Shown: positions 17,483 to 25,742 of the stretch, one piece after another | Layout: every line of letters begins with the position of its first letter | Numbering within the stretch: the first letter of the stretch is position 1 | Origin: Thiodiazotropha sp037382065 | GTDB taxonomy: Bacteria; Pseudomonadota; Gammaproteobacteria; Chromatiales; Chromatiaceae | Assembly: GCA_037382065.1 (NCBI GenBank) | Contig: JARRQF010000018.1 | Location: 1-34,241, forward strand | DNA length: 34,241 nt | Reading direction: 5' to 3' | The notes under the pieces: model-generated | What the model was told of the DNA's origin: nothing | The model's database searches: none | The model's input: only the letters and a program-made list of their open reading frames with translations | Translations under genes and position numbers: made by a program

Positions 17483-18190
17483 TCAAATCTCCACTTTATC
17501 TTGGGTTAAGCGATTGATCTCGGTCAGGTTGATGGGGCGATCGAACAGGTGCTGTAGCGAGGCGTCATGGCTGACAAAGATCAGCGTGGCGCCCGACTCG
17601 TGGCATTCATTAAACAATAGACGGATGAATGACTCACGGCGATCCGCGTCAAGCGACGACGTTGGTTCGTCTGCGATTAGCAATTCCGGCGAACCCATCA
17701 ACGCTCGCGCAGCTGCCACGCGCTGTTGCTGACCGACACTGAGTGTCGTGATGGCGCGCTGATGAAGGTCTGGGTGATCCATATCGAGATGCTGCAGCAG
17801 ACGCCTCGCTTCCGCTTTTAGCCCGTTGCCCCTTGACAATGCCTTGGCGCGGCGGCGTGCTGAGAATCGACAGGGTAACATGACATTATCGACCACAGAG
17901 AGATATGGGATCAGGTTGAACATCTGGAAGATGAAACCAATATGGTCTGCACGAAAGTGGTCGCGTTGGACGCTGCTGAGTTGTTCCAATGCCCGATCCA
18001 TGACGCGCACCGTTCCAGCGCTGGCTGTCGTCACACCCGATAGCAAGCTTAATAAAGTGCTTTTTCCGCTACCGCTTGGCCCTTTGATGAACAAGCGCTC
18101 GCCTGGGCTTACCTGCAAAGCATCGATCGATAAGACCATTGGGGCTTTGGGTTGCCAGCAGAACTCCAGGTTTGCGACATCGATAACCAA
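17483..18190 (-). CDS. ABC transporter ATP-binding protein, LolD/MacB type
   Basis: A 235-residue ATPase that powers the adjacent FtsX-like permease. Walker A is GPSGSGKS (37-44), the Q-loop is in FIFQMFNLIPYLSV (87-100), the signature is LSVGQ (150-154) and Walker B is LLIADEP (170-176), followed by the H-loop in FVSHD. The signature has Val in place of the usual second Gly, a variant I believe also occurs elsewhere in this subfamily. The start is TTG 18190, supported by AGAGGA nine bases upstream; no ATG lies near. It is the PA4064-like member of the cluster and sits 92 bases after zur on the same strand. Confidence 0.9.
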   Translation of the reverse strand: MVIDVANLEFCWQPKAPMVLSIDALQVSPGERLFIKGPSGSGKSTLLSLLSGVTTASAGTVRVMDRALEQLSSVQRDHFRADHIGFIFQMFNLIPYLSVVDNVMLPCRFSARRRAKALSRGNGLKAEARRLLQHLDMDHPDLHQRAITTLSVGQQQRVAAARALMGSPELLIADEPTSSLDADRRESFIRLLFNECHESGATLIFVSHDASLQHLFDRPINLTEINRLTQDKVEI

Positions 18191-18282
18191 TTAATTGTTT
18201 CCTCTGACTCAAATTTCAGAACTTGATGGCATGATTCGCCGGCGTAAGTTCCCCAGCGCCCTCGATGTCGATTGAAAAAACG

Positions 18283-18738
18283 TCACTTTTCGTGCTTTGC
18301 TGAGCAATGTGCACAAGTCCCTAGCAGTTCAACAATCGGCCGCTTGGTGCGGAATCCGACCGCCTTACTTGCCGCCTTCAGGCTTTTGGCCACACTCGTA
18401 TCCTCGACCTCGGTGACCTCGCCACAATTATCGCAGATCAGAAACTGGCTGGCGTGTGGATGATCAGGATGCGCACAGCCAACGTAGGCATGCAGGCTCT
18501 CCAACTTGTGCACCAGGCCCTGTTCGAGCAGAAAGTCCAGAGCCCGGTAGATCGTTGGCGGAGCTGGGTTCTTTACAACGCTTCGCATCTGATCCAGCAA
18601 CTCGTAGGCACTCAATGGCTTATTAGACAGACACAGCAGTTGCAGAACTGATCTGCGTTGATCAGTCAAACGCACCCCCCGCTTCTGACACAAGGCCTCA
18701 GCGCACGCTAATAGATGGATAAGCTCTTTGTTATTCAT
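18283..18738 (-). CDS. zur: Fur-family zinc uptake regulator Zur
   Basis: A 151-residue Fur-family repressor. It has an N-terminal winged helix with RGVRLTDQRRSVLQLL (20-35) and PPTIYRALDFLLEQGLVHKLES (60-81), then a dimerisation and metal domain. This holds Cys88, His90 and the HPDHPH region (90-95), plus two CxxC pairs, Cys102/105 and Cys142/145, for structural zinc. Its place in a znuABC operon points to Zur rather than Fur. I chose ATG 18738 (MNNKELIHLL); the frame stays open further upstream, but only inside znuB. The ATG overlaps the znuB stop by 8 bases, and AAGGAG lies a few bases ahead. The gene lies in the operon it is expected to repress. Confidence 0.9.
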   Translation of the reverse strand: MNNKELIHLLACAEALCQKRGVRLTDQRRSVLQLLCLSNKPLSAYELLDQMRSVVKNPAPPTIYRALDFLLEQGLVHKLESLHAYVGCAHPDHPHASQFLICDNCGEVTEVEDTSVAKSLKAASKAVGFRTKRPIVELLGTCAHCSAKHEK

Positions 18739-19603
18739 CAGATGCTCCTTGCTGCGAACCCTGGGCGACCGCCAAGCGTGCACGGTGCCTATCGAGAAAC
18801 TGCGCCAGCATCGCGGATAAGACATAGACCCCGCCCACAAGCAGGATAATGGTTGGTCCGACCGGAAGATCCGGGGCATACGACAGAGCCAGGCCCGTGA
18901 TGCTCAACACCGCACCCAGCAGAGTCGCAATCAGCATCATGCGGCCAAGCGAATGGACATAGTGACCAGCAACGGCTGCCGGCAGTGTTAGCAGGGCCAG
19001 CACCAGGATCAGGCCGACGACCTGGATCAGCAGCACGACTGTCACCGCGACCAGAACCAGCAACAGCAGGTAGAAGAACCCGACCGGTATGCCGCGCAAG
19101 CGGGCAAACTCTTCGTCAAACACCACGGCGAGAAACTGGCGGTGATAGGCGGCGACAAGAATCAGTAGTATCAGATCGAGCGCGATCATGAACCACAGGC
19201 TTTCGCGTGGCACGAGAAGAATGTTGCCAAATAGATAGCTCATCAGGTCGGCCTGATAACCTGGCGCCTTCGCAATGAACAGCGCGCCGACCGCCATGCC
19301 GATCGCCCATAAGGCGCTGATCAGGGTGTCCTCTTGGGCGCGCCAGTGCAGCCGCACCCAGCCGATTAGCAATGCCGCTGTGATCGCAGCCGGCAAGGCG
19401 CCATGCAGCGGTTCGAAGCCGAAGTAGACGGCTGCACCCATCCCGCCAAGGACCGAGTGGGCAATACCGCCGGCAATGAAGGCGATCCGCTTGACCACCA
19501 CATAGGTACCCATGACCCCACAACCGATGCTCGCCAGCAACGCTGTGGCGACGGCGGTTTGCAGGAAGGCATGCTGTGACAGTGCGGTGAAAAAGCCGTC
19601 CAT
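18731..19603 (-). CDS. znuB: Zinc ABC transporter permease ZnuB
   Basis: This is the inner-membrane channel subunit of the ZnuABC high-affinity zinc importer (ABC-3 permease family). It has 290 residues with about eight hydrophobic helices. The N-terminal MGTYVVVKRIAFIAGGIAHSVLGGMG and the EEFARLRGIPVGF coupling-loop segment are typical of ZnuB/MntB permeases. It starts at ATG 19603, 1 base after the znuC stop, and its end overlaps zur by 8 bases, so translation is probably coupled. Zinc rather than manganese is inferred from the Zur partner and the His-rich ZnuA. Confidence 0.92.
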   Translation of the reverse strand: MDGFFTALSQHAFLQTAVATALLASIGCGVMGTYVVVKRIAFIAGGIAHSVLGGMGAAVYFGFEPLHGALPAAITAALLIGWVRLHWRAQEDTLISALWAIGMAVGALFIAKAPGYQADLMSYLFGNILLVPRESLWFMIALDLILLILVAAYHRQFLAVVFDEEFARLRGIPVGFFYLLLLVLVAVTVVLLIQVVGLILVLALLTLPAAVAGHYVHSLGRMMLIATLLGAVLSITGLALSYAPDLPVGPTIILLVGGVYVLSAMLAQFLDRHRARLAVAQGSQQGASDE

Positions 19604-19604
19604 G

Positions 19605-20366
19605 CTAGGGCCTGTGCATGATCATACGTACATGCTCTCCATAGAGTTCCTGGATCACATTCCCGTCAATGGCGTCGGTGTTGTGGCAGACCAGGGTACG
19701 ATTAATACAGGCGACCCGGCTGACGTAGCGCGAGATAAAGGCTATGTCGTGCGACACTACGAGAATGGTCATACGGGTATTCAGCACCTTGAGCAGGTCA
19801 AAGATCTCGCTCTCCATGCGTTGGTCGATATTTGCGGTCGGTTCATCGAGGATCAGAATGCGCGGCTCCCCCACCAATGCTCGGGCCATTAGCACCCGTT
19901 GTAGTTGGCCGCCGGACAGGCTATTGATCTGACGCTTCGCGATGTCACCCACCTCGACCTCGGCCAGTGTACGTTTCGCCACCTCGCGGTCAACACCGGA
20001 CACACGCCCAGGCCACAACGCATGCCACCAAGTGTTATGTTGCCCGCCCTTTCGATCCAGACCCAGCCGCCCCAACAGCACAACCTGCTCGACCGTGATA
20101 GGGAAATCACGCGGGAAGCTTGGGTACTGAGGCACATAGCCCAACAGCTGGTTGGTCGAATTCGGTGAACGGTTGAGTACCTGAAGGCTGCCTGACTGTG
20201 GCGTCAGCAGGCCGAGAATCAGCTTTAGCAACGTGCTCTTGCCCCCCGCGTTTGGGCCGACAATACCGAGAAACTCGCCTTCGGCGACCTGCAGGTTGAT
20301 GCCGGACAGCGTTGGCACGCTGCCATAAGAGAAGTTCAATGATTGAATATCGATGACCAGGTTCAA
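19605..20366 (-). CDS. znuC: Zinc ABC transporter ATPase ZnuC
   Basis: This is the ATPase subunit of the zinc importer, 253 residues. Walker A is GPNAGGKS (37-44), a Q-loop lies in YVPQYPSF, the signature is SLSGGQLQRV and Walker B is ILILDEPTANID, followed by VSHD. There is a short insert with GGQHNTWWHALWPGRV before the signature, a feature of some ZnuC/MntB-type ATPases. The start is TTG 20366, which shares TTGA with the znuA stop; a strong ribosome site is lacking, so expression may depend on translation of the broken znuA. All catalytic motifs are intact. Confidence 0.92.
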   Translation of the reverse strand: MNLVIDIQSLNFSYGSVPTLSGINLQVAEGEFLGIVGPNAGGKSTLLKLILGLLTPQSGSLQVLNRSPNSTNQLLGYVPQYPSFPRDFPITVEQVVLLGRLGLDRKGGQHNTWWHALWPGRVSGVDREVAKRTLAEVEVGDIAKRQINSLSGGQLQRVLMARALVGEPRILILDEPTANIDQRMESEIFDLLKVLNTRMTILVVSHDIAFISRYVSRVACINRTLVCHNTDAIDGNVIQELYGEHVRMIMHRP

Positions 20367-21228
20367 GGCTTGAGCGCCTGTGCGAACTGTCGGCCAACCC
20401 GGCGTAGATTGTCGATATAGTCGGCAGCTAGTGGGTCGACAGCAACCACCACCCCGCTGATGGCCTGAGCTACTTGGCGTGCCTGGCGCTTATCGAACTG
20501 TGGCTGCACGAAGATTACCTTGATATTTGCCTTTTTGGCTTGGCTGATTAGGATTGCCAGACCACGTACGCCTGGCTGCTTGCCTTCGTGCTCAATCGCT
20601 ACCTGCGTCAGCCCGTAATTGTCAGCGAAGTAACCCCAGGCTGGATGAAATACCATGAACTTGCGGTTGGGCAGTGGATCGAGCAACGTATGTAACTCGG
20701 CGTCAAGAGCATCCAGCTCAGCAACATAGGCATCGTGGTTGCGCTCAAACGCTATTGCGTGGGCAGAATCCAGCTCACTGAGCTTATCGCGAATCTTGCC
20801 AAGCATCTGCTTAACCAACGGCGGGCTAGTCCACATATGGGGATCTTGTTCGTAATTATGATCGGCCGTGCGTGCGCCATCCTCATCATCTCCATGTTCC
20901 TCTTCCGCATGATGCTTTGCGTCATGCAAATGCGCCTGCAACTCGTGCAAGGCAATACCCTCTCGGGCATCTAATACCTGCATCCCCTTAACGGCACACC
21001 GGTACGCACATACAGCACCGCACCCGCAAGCGCGCTGATCTGCTGGGGCGTGGGATCATAGGTATGCGGGTTGAACCCAGGGCGTACCATCGCTCGGGCA
21101 TCCACGTGTTCTCCCCCGATTTTTTGCACGAAAGTCTGGATTGGCACCACACTGGCGAATACGCGCAGCGGATCGGTATGGCCCAAGATGGGCACCACCA
21201 ATAGCAACAACAGCAGCAAAATCTGCAT
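20363..21228 (-). pseudogene. znuA: znuA, zinc-binding periplasmic protein, disrupted by an out-of-frame deletion
   Basis: ZnuA captures periplasmic zinc for ZnuBC. The gene is read in two frames. The 5' part (21228 to about 20991) encodes a signal peptide (MQILLLLLLLVVPILGHTDP) and the start of the domain up to LYVRTGVP. The 3' part (about 20983-20363) begins MQVLDAREG and holds the short His/Asp/Glu-rich loop (HDAKHHAEEEHGDDEDG), then DPHMWTSP, FHPAWGYF and the C-terminal lobe. In family members the two blocks are joined by roughly 15 residues; here only 8 bases lie between them, so about 40 bases seem to be lost and the frame is broken. ATG 21228 has AGGAGA at a good distance. An assembly error cannot be excluded. 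Confidence 0.85.
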
Positions 21229-21306
21229 CGACGTTTCTCCTAGTTTCATGTGCATTAGAGCTGGTTAGTTGGCTGTTTGGTTCGTGCTGTTCAGATCAGG
21301 GTGTAT

Positions 21307-21323
21307 TTGTAACAATATAACAT
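21307..21323 (-). promoter_or_regulatory. Candidate Zur operator in front of znuA
   Basis: On the minus strand ATGTTATATTGTTACAA matches 13 of 17 positions of the enterobacterial-type Zur core ATGTTATAATATAACAT, with the left half perfect. It is about 80 bases upstream of the znuA start, where a repressor site is expected. The surrounding 21300-21340 is AT-rich. Confidence 0.55.
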
Positions 21324-21344
21324 AATCGTTTATGTGAACAACCA

Positions 21345-21573
21345 AGTCTCTGCGAGATGGGACACAACCCATTTCGATCAACCTGTTTCGGCGGTCAACT
21401 CGTCGCCGAGATTGGCCCGATCTCGCCTAACAGACGCTCGTCAGCAAAATCAACGGCCGCCTTTTCGAGCGTCTGAGAATCCCTTTACCGAAAGTCGCCC
21501 AAATTGAGGGAACTGGACAGAGAATAGGCCCGGGACCGTGGCCAGCAAAAACGCCTTGCACATCAAATCAAAG
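21345..21573. other. Non-coding or degraded stretch
   Basis: About 230 bases of mid-GC sequence between the znu promoter region and the first MITE-like element. No ORF of reasonable length and no known motif was recognised; short coding-like pieces occur on both strands but are interrupted by stops. It may be remnant sequence. Confidence 0.4.
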
Positions 21574-21790
21574 GTTCAACCTAAAAAGATCAGTTGGGCA
21601 GCGTGAAGGGTGCGCTTGTGGTGGTACAGGGCAAGAGTCGCTCCTGCACATCCATGTGCCGCCACAAGCGTGCCATTCGCGCTGTAGCGTGATTCACCCA
21701 GTAGGTGACCATAACCATCGAAGCTATTTTATTCAAAATCAGATACCTGTTATTAGAATGGAGCGGTCAACTGATTTTTTTAGGTTCAAC
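21574..21790. mobile_element. MITE-like structured element, copy 1
   Basis: A 217-base element with 23-base terminal inverted repeats, 21574-21596 and 21768-21790, which match at 21 of 23 positions (core AACCTAAAAA and its complement). Inside, 21613-21627 pairs with 21656-21670 (13 of 15), and that stem encloses a perfect GCACAT/ATGTGC hairpin (646-651 with 654-659 of the 21-kb block). No transposase is encoded. No clear target duplication was seen. Two further relatives lie at 26271-26511 and about 26680-26757, both in the opposite orientation. Confidence 0.75.
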
Positions 21791-21832
21791 ACTGGTCGAG
21801 TCATAGGATGACTGTTCTCTGGCAGATAGCTC

Positions 21833-22039
21833 ATGATTACTCAAGCAGAAAGATTTTATTCCCCCCAAGGACTCACCGATTTTACGGATAGTGAAAAGGA
21901 GTCTATTGCTAATGATCTATTTAGGCTTCCAGGACAAAGCTCTAAATTATCCGTAAATCAAAAGAAAATAAGATGGATGTCTTACCTAGTGCCATTGATA
22001 TTACTTACTGAAAAAATAATTAGACAATGCATTAATTAA
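21833..22039 (+). CDS. Small hypothetical protein
   Basis: A 68-residue ORF (MITQAERFYSPQGLTDF...) that starts just after the MITE-like element. The composition is AT-rich like the genes that follow, and the C-terminus has a short hydrophobic run (SYLVPLILLTEKII). No Shine-Dalgarno site is evident and I do not recognise the protein. It may be real, or a fragment of a gene cut by the element's insertion. Confidence 0.3.
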   Translation: MITQAERFYSPQGLTDFTDSEKESIANDLFRLPGQSSKLSVNQKKIRWMSYLVPLILLTEKIIRQCIN

Positions 22040-22344
22040 GTATTTGCACTTTATCAATAAGTTGGTAGAGGTTCTTAGCTATTGTTTAAATAATGCATTG
22101 TAGCATGTGTTTAAATATAAAAATGCGCACATAATGAAATCACCCTATTCTAGTAACATCAATTACGCTACATTAGTAATTTTATTTTGTATTAAGAGTA
22201 TTCTCTCTTTACAAAATTATTATTACATCTGTTTAAATAATTTCTAGTTGTGACTATAAAACGAGGTTTATTATGCAATACGAAAGCATTAGCACTTAAT
22301 GGAATATTTGAACGGCAAAACAGATTAGATCATAGAGTGGCAAA
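22040..22344. other. AT-rich intergenic region
   Basis: About 300 very AT-rich bases before the epimerase-like gene. Several poor promoter-like hexamers occur (for example TTTACA at 22208-22213), but none with a convincing partner. GAGTGG at about 22336-22341 may serve as ribosome site for the next gene. Nothing else was recognised. Confidence 0.5.
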
Positions 22345-23406
22345 ATGAAAATATTACTACTGGGTGGTACAGGTGCTATAGGAAGTCATTTCTCAGATAT
22401 TTTATATAATACTAATGATACTGTTGTTATTACTTCAAGAAGTTATAGGGAATCACAAGGGAATATTGAATATCGACAAGGGAATGCTAAAAATATCGTT
22501 TTTTTAGATAACCTTATAGAAGAAAAGTGGGATGTTATAGTTGATTTCATGAATTACTCTGATGAGGAGTTTAGAGAGCGAATAGATAGGTTTCTTAGTA
22601 AAACAAAACAATATATTTTTTTAAGTTCAGCAAGAGTATATAACAAAAGTGAAGTAGCTATTACAGAAGAGTCTAAAAGATTATTGGATGTTTGCAAAGA
22701 TAAAGAATATCTATTAACAAGTGAATATGCTCTTTCTAAAGCAAGACAAGAAAATATATTGAAAGCATCAAGTAAACGAAATTGGACTATAATAAGACCA
22801 TACATAACATATAGTAATATACGTCTGCAGTTGGGAAACTTAGAAAAAGAAAGTTGGCTCTATAGGGCATTAAAAGGTCGAACAATTGTATTTTCTAAAG
22901 ATATAAATAATCACTACACGACTTTGACTTATGGAGTAGATGTAGCTAATGGAATTGCATCTCTAATGAATAAGACAGATTCATATGGTGAAGCATTTCA
23001 TATTACATGTAACTCAGCTTATCTATGGAGTGATATTTTGGATACATATTTAGATGTATTAGAAGATGAGTTGGGGCATCGTCCAAAAGTTATATTTCAA
23101 GACTTAACAGATTACTTATCATGGAATGCACTGGAATATCAAGTCACTTTCGATAGGCTATTTGATAGAAAGTTCGATAATACAAAAATTAATAAACATA
23201 TAAATACAAACGATTTCACAGAGGTAAAAGAAGGCCTTAGAAAATGCGTGCATGAGTTTGTTAAGAATCCAAAATTTAATGCGATAAACTGGAAACAAGA
23301 AGCCAAAAAAGACAGGTTTACCAATGAAAAAGCATCGATACTAGAAATTAGTGAATTCAAACAAATATTGAAATATATACTATTTAGATATTTTACTAAA
23401 GATTAA
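22345..23406 (+). CDS. NAD-dependent epimerase/dehydratase (extended SDR)
   Basis: Probably a nucleotide-sugar epimerase, dehydratase or reductase of the extended short-chain dehydrogenase family. The 353-residue protein has the N-terminal Rossmann motif GGTGAIG (7-13) with acidic/polar residues after the second strand. Ser94/Ser95 lie in YIFLSSARVY and the catalytic pair is Tyr128-x-x-x-Lys132 in YALSKARQE. IIRPYITYSN and the C-terminal substrate region follow. Codon use is strongly AT-biased, unlike the atp or znu genes, which suggests transfer. The MenD-like gene starts 12 bases later, so the two are one transcription unit, plausibly from a surface-polysaccharide cluster. The substrate cannot be told. 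Confidence 0.8.
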   Translation: MKILLLGGTGAIGSHFSDILYNTNDTVVITSRSYRESQGNIEYRQGNAKNIVFLDNLIEEKWDVIVDFMNYSDEEFRERIDRFLSKTKQYIFLSSARVYNKSEVAITEESKRLLDVCKDKEYLLTSEYALSKARQENILKASSKRNWTIIRPYITYSNIRLQLGNLEKESWLYRALKGRTIVFSKDINNHYTTLTYGVDVANGIASLMNKTDSYGEAFHITCNSAYLWSDILDTYLDVLEDELGHRPKVIFQDLTDYLSWNALEYQVTFDRLFDRKFDNTKINKHINTNDFTEVKEGLRKCVHEFVKNPKFNAINWKQEAKKDRFTNEKASILEISEFKQILKYILFRYFTKD

Positions 23407-23418
23407 GAGTTTGATTAA

Positions 23419-25042
23419 ATGAAAGTACAATATACTGATGAAAAAAATATTCTAATATTACTTTCTTTACTTAAAGGGCATGGAATAAAAAAAGTTGTTG
23501 CTTCTCCTGGAACAACAAATATATCCTTTGTACGAAGTTTACAGAACGATCCGTATTTTGAAGTATATTCTGTGGTAGATGAGCGATCAGCTGCTTATAT
23601 GGCTTGTGGATTATCAGCAGAATCGAATGAGGTGGTAATATTATCCTGCACAGGTGCAACTGCATCAAGAAATTACATGTCAGGCCTTACTGAAGCATAT
23701 TATCGAAAGTTACCAGTTCTGTCTGTAACATCCTCACAAGATATAGCTAGAGTTGGCCATCATATTGCTCAAGTAATTGATAGAAGCGTGATGCCAAATG
23801 ATGTGGTAAAGCATAGTGTAACCTTGCCTGTAGTAAAAGACGATGATGACTGGTGGAGTTGTGAAGTAAAGATTAATAATGCGATCTTAGAGTTAAACAG
23901 AAATGGTGGGGGGCCAGTACATATTAACCTTGTTACTAAGTATAGTAAAAACTTTAATATTGAGAAGTTGCCAAATGTTCGCATAATTAAAAGATTTGGA
24001 ATGTTTAGCGAGTTTCCAAAAATTCCTCAAAACGGAAGAATTGCAGTATTTCTAGGATCGCATATTACTGTGAATCAAGAACTAAGCAAAACAATTGATG
24101 ATTTTTGTAGATGCCATGATGCCGTAGTGTTTTGTGACCATACTAGTGGATACTACGGTACTTATAAAGTTAATCATTGTTTGAGTTCATCCCAGAGATT
24201 ATCTGATTGCAAAAGTATTCGCCCTTATTTGTCTATTCATATAGGAGAAATATCCGGGGATTACTCTTCTGCTAGAGTAATTGGTAAAAATATATGGAGA
24301 GTAAGTGAAGATGGTGAACTAAGAGATACATTCCGAAAGCTTGAATATGTATTTGAAATGCCTGAAATAGAATTTTTTAAATACTATGTAACAAAGAATA
24401 AAATAGGAAGTATTTCGTATCTTAAAGAATGCAGAGAACATTTAAGCAAATTGAATAAAGATATTCCAGAGCTTCCTTTCTCTAACTATTGGATAGCTAA
24501 AGTAATGCACAATATGATACCAAAGAACTCCACCATTCATTTTGGTATTTTAAATAGCTTGCGTGCATGGAACTTTTTTGAACTACCTAATACTGTACAG
24601 TCTAGTTGTAATGTAGGTGGATTTGGCATTGATGGATGTGTATCAGCTCTGATTGGAGCTTCACTTGCAAAATGAATTTAGGAATTTTAATCACCCTGGA
24701 GCAGTATTTGGGGAGTCAGCAGATGAATATATTGCAGCAGGTGGACATTTTGGTAATAAATCAAAAAAATTGGTAAAAAATTATTGTGAGAATCTAGGCT
24801 TTGAATATCTTACTGCATCTAATAAATCTGAATTTGAAAAGGTTTATAAAAGATTTATAGTTGAAAAAATAACAGAAAAGCCCATGCTTTTTGAAGTGTT
24901 TACTGACTGTAATGAGGAAAGTAAAGCTTTAGAGCTTATAACTTCGTTTGTAAATACATCTAAAGATAAAACAAAAAGACTGGTTAAGGGAGTATTTGGT
25001 GATAATAATATTAAAATTATTAAAAACATTATGAATAAATAG
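23419..25042 (+). pseudogene. MenD-like thiamine-diphosphate enzyme with the cofactor-binding segment deleted
   Basis: The first frame (23419-24675, 418 residues) resembles the SEPHCHC-synthase (MenD)-like enzymes of polysaccharide clusters. It has an N-terminal pyrimidine-binding domain with the catalytic Glu55 in VVDERSAAYMACG, the GATASRNYMSGLTEAYY segment, and a middle domain. The PP domain begins with GGFGIDGCVSALIGASLA and stops at TGA. The same PP domain resumes in another frame (from about 24669: NEFRNFNHPGAVFGESADEY) and runs to 25042. Relatives have about 40 residues between these blocks, including the GD...N motif that binds Mg2+ and diphosphate. That segment is gone and the frame is shifted, so no active enzyme can be made. 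Composition is AT-rich as in the epimerase gene. Confidence 0.75.
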
Positions 25043-25154
25043 GCGCAGATGATGTTTATCGAAAATTTACGGGTTTGGAATATATTTAATCTATCCAATA
25101 GAGTGTTGTAAAAGGTATTTTTTTATCCATCTTGCTTATATTGCACTTAAACTG

Positions 25155-25182
25155 CGAGGCACGAACCGCATCATTGATGCTC
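25155..25182. repeat. Diverged palindromic repeat fragment
   Basis: Contains CACGAACCGCATCA, shared with the right arm of the 36-base repeat, followed by TTGATGC. It is a partial, diverged relative placed head-on to the complete copy at 25196-25231. Confidence 0.5.
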
Positions 25183-25195
25183 GTGAGCCACCGCA

Positions 25196-25231
25196 CTATT
25201 GATGCGGTTCGCACCGCTCACCGCATCCTAC
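25196..25231 (-). repeat. Palindromic dispersed repeat, copy 2
   Basis: An exact 36-base reverse-complement match to 15435-15470. Stem arms are GATGCGGT and ACCGCATC. Identity without a mismatch suggests recent movement or conversion. Confidence 0.85.
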
Positions 25232-25277
25232 GTAATCACGAATTTTATCGCGTATTCAAAAAGAGTTACCTATCGGT

Positions 25278-25556
25278 TTGAAAACACCATGGAATATCTC
25301 ACTCAAATATTGGCACATGATCGAAAATCATGATGCGGTTTGCACCTCACCACATCCTACGACTTTTCGTAGAAGTGCGTTAAAAGAATTATTCCAGAAT
25401 TTATGGACATACAGCTATGCTGATTGGGCAAAGCGAATGCCAAAGGTTATCCATCATTCTACGAAAAACTATCCAGCCCTAAGCATTCTCAAAACACCAG
25501 GCAAAAAGGGGTGCGCTAAATTCTGCCTAAACAACTCAATACTTGGTCAAGAATGA
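25278..25556 (+). pseudogene. Probable transposase remnant (ISL3-like), weak
   Basis: The open frame has 92 codons, but its first half runs over a dispersed repeat. The interior ALKELFQNLWTYSYADWAKR (from about 25382) resembles the C-terminal part of ISL3-type transposases, which carry a similar LF..LW.Y.Y..WA.R pattern. After that the similarity fades and the frame ends. I take it as a degraded insertion-sequence fragment. The family call is tentative. Confidence 0.35.
25332..25360 (-). repeat. Palindromic dispersed repeat, diverged copy 3
   Basis: GATGCGGTTTGCACCTCACC followed by ACATCCTAC is a shortened, mutated copy of the 25196-25231 unit. The bases just after it (CCTACGACTTTT, 25355-25366) match the reverse complement of 15391-15402 next to copy 1's neighbour hairpin, so the two loci share more than the core unit. 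Confidence 0.6.
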
Positions 25557-25689
25557 TTTGAGATACGTCGTCAGCTGGAGTATAAACTGGCTTGGATAGC
25601 GCACTCAAGCTTCTGATAGAGCAGTTTTGCTTGTATCAAATTACCCAATACTATCTACACACCGATGAAAGATATGGCTTTAATCAGTG

Positions 25690-25695
25690 TATAAT
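25690..25695 (+). promoter_or_regulatory. Candidate -10 box for the secreted-protein gene
   Basis: A perfect TATAAT 47 bases before the ATG at 25743. No good -35 hexamer lies at 16-18 bases, so this would be a weak or activator-dependent promoter. The gene itself has a strong AGGAGG ribosome site (25732-25737). Confidence 0.4.
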
Positions 25696-25742
25696 TATGA
25701 TAAGATATCGAATTGAGTTAAAAAATAATTAGGAGGGTAAAA

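Larger units (their letters stand above)
25043..25742. other. Repeat-rich intergenic region
   Basis: About 700 bases between the MenD-like pseudogene and the secreted-protein gene. It holds three members of the palindromic dispersed repeat, a probable transposase scrap and a promoter candidate, all listed separately. A tail of T (25119-25125, TTTTTTT) follows no obvious stem. Confidence 0.6.

Noticed and set aside
18739..18879. Extended N-terminus of Zur
   Set aside because: The additional 47 codons lie wholly inside znuB; the ATG at 18738 has a ribosome site and gives the normal Fur-family length.
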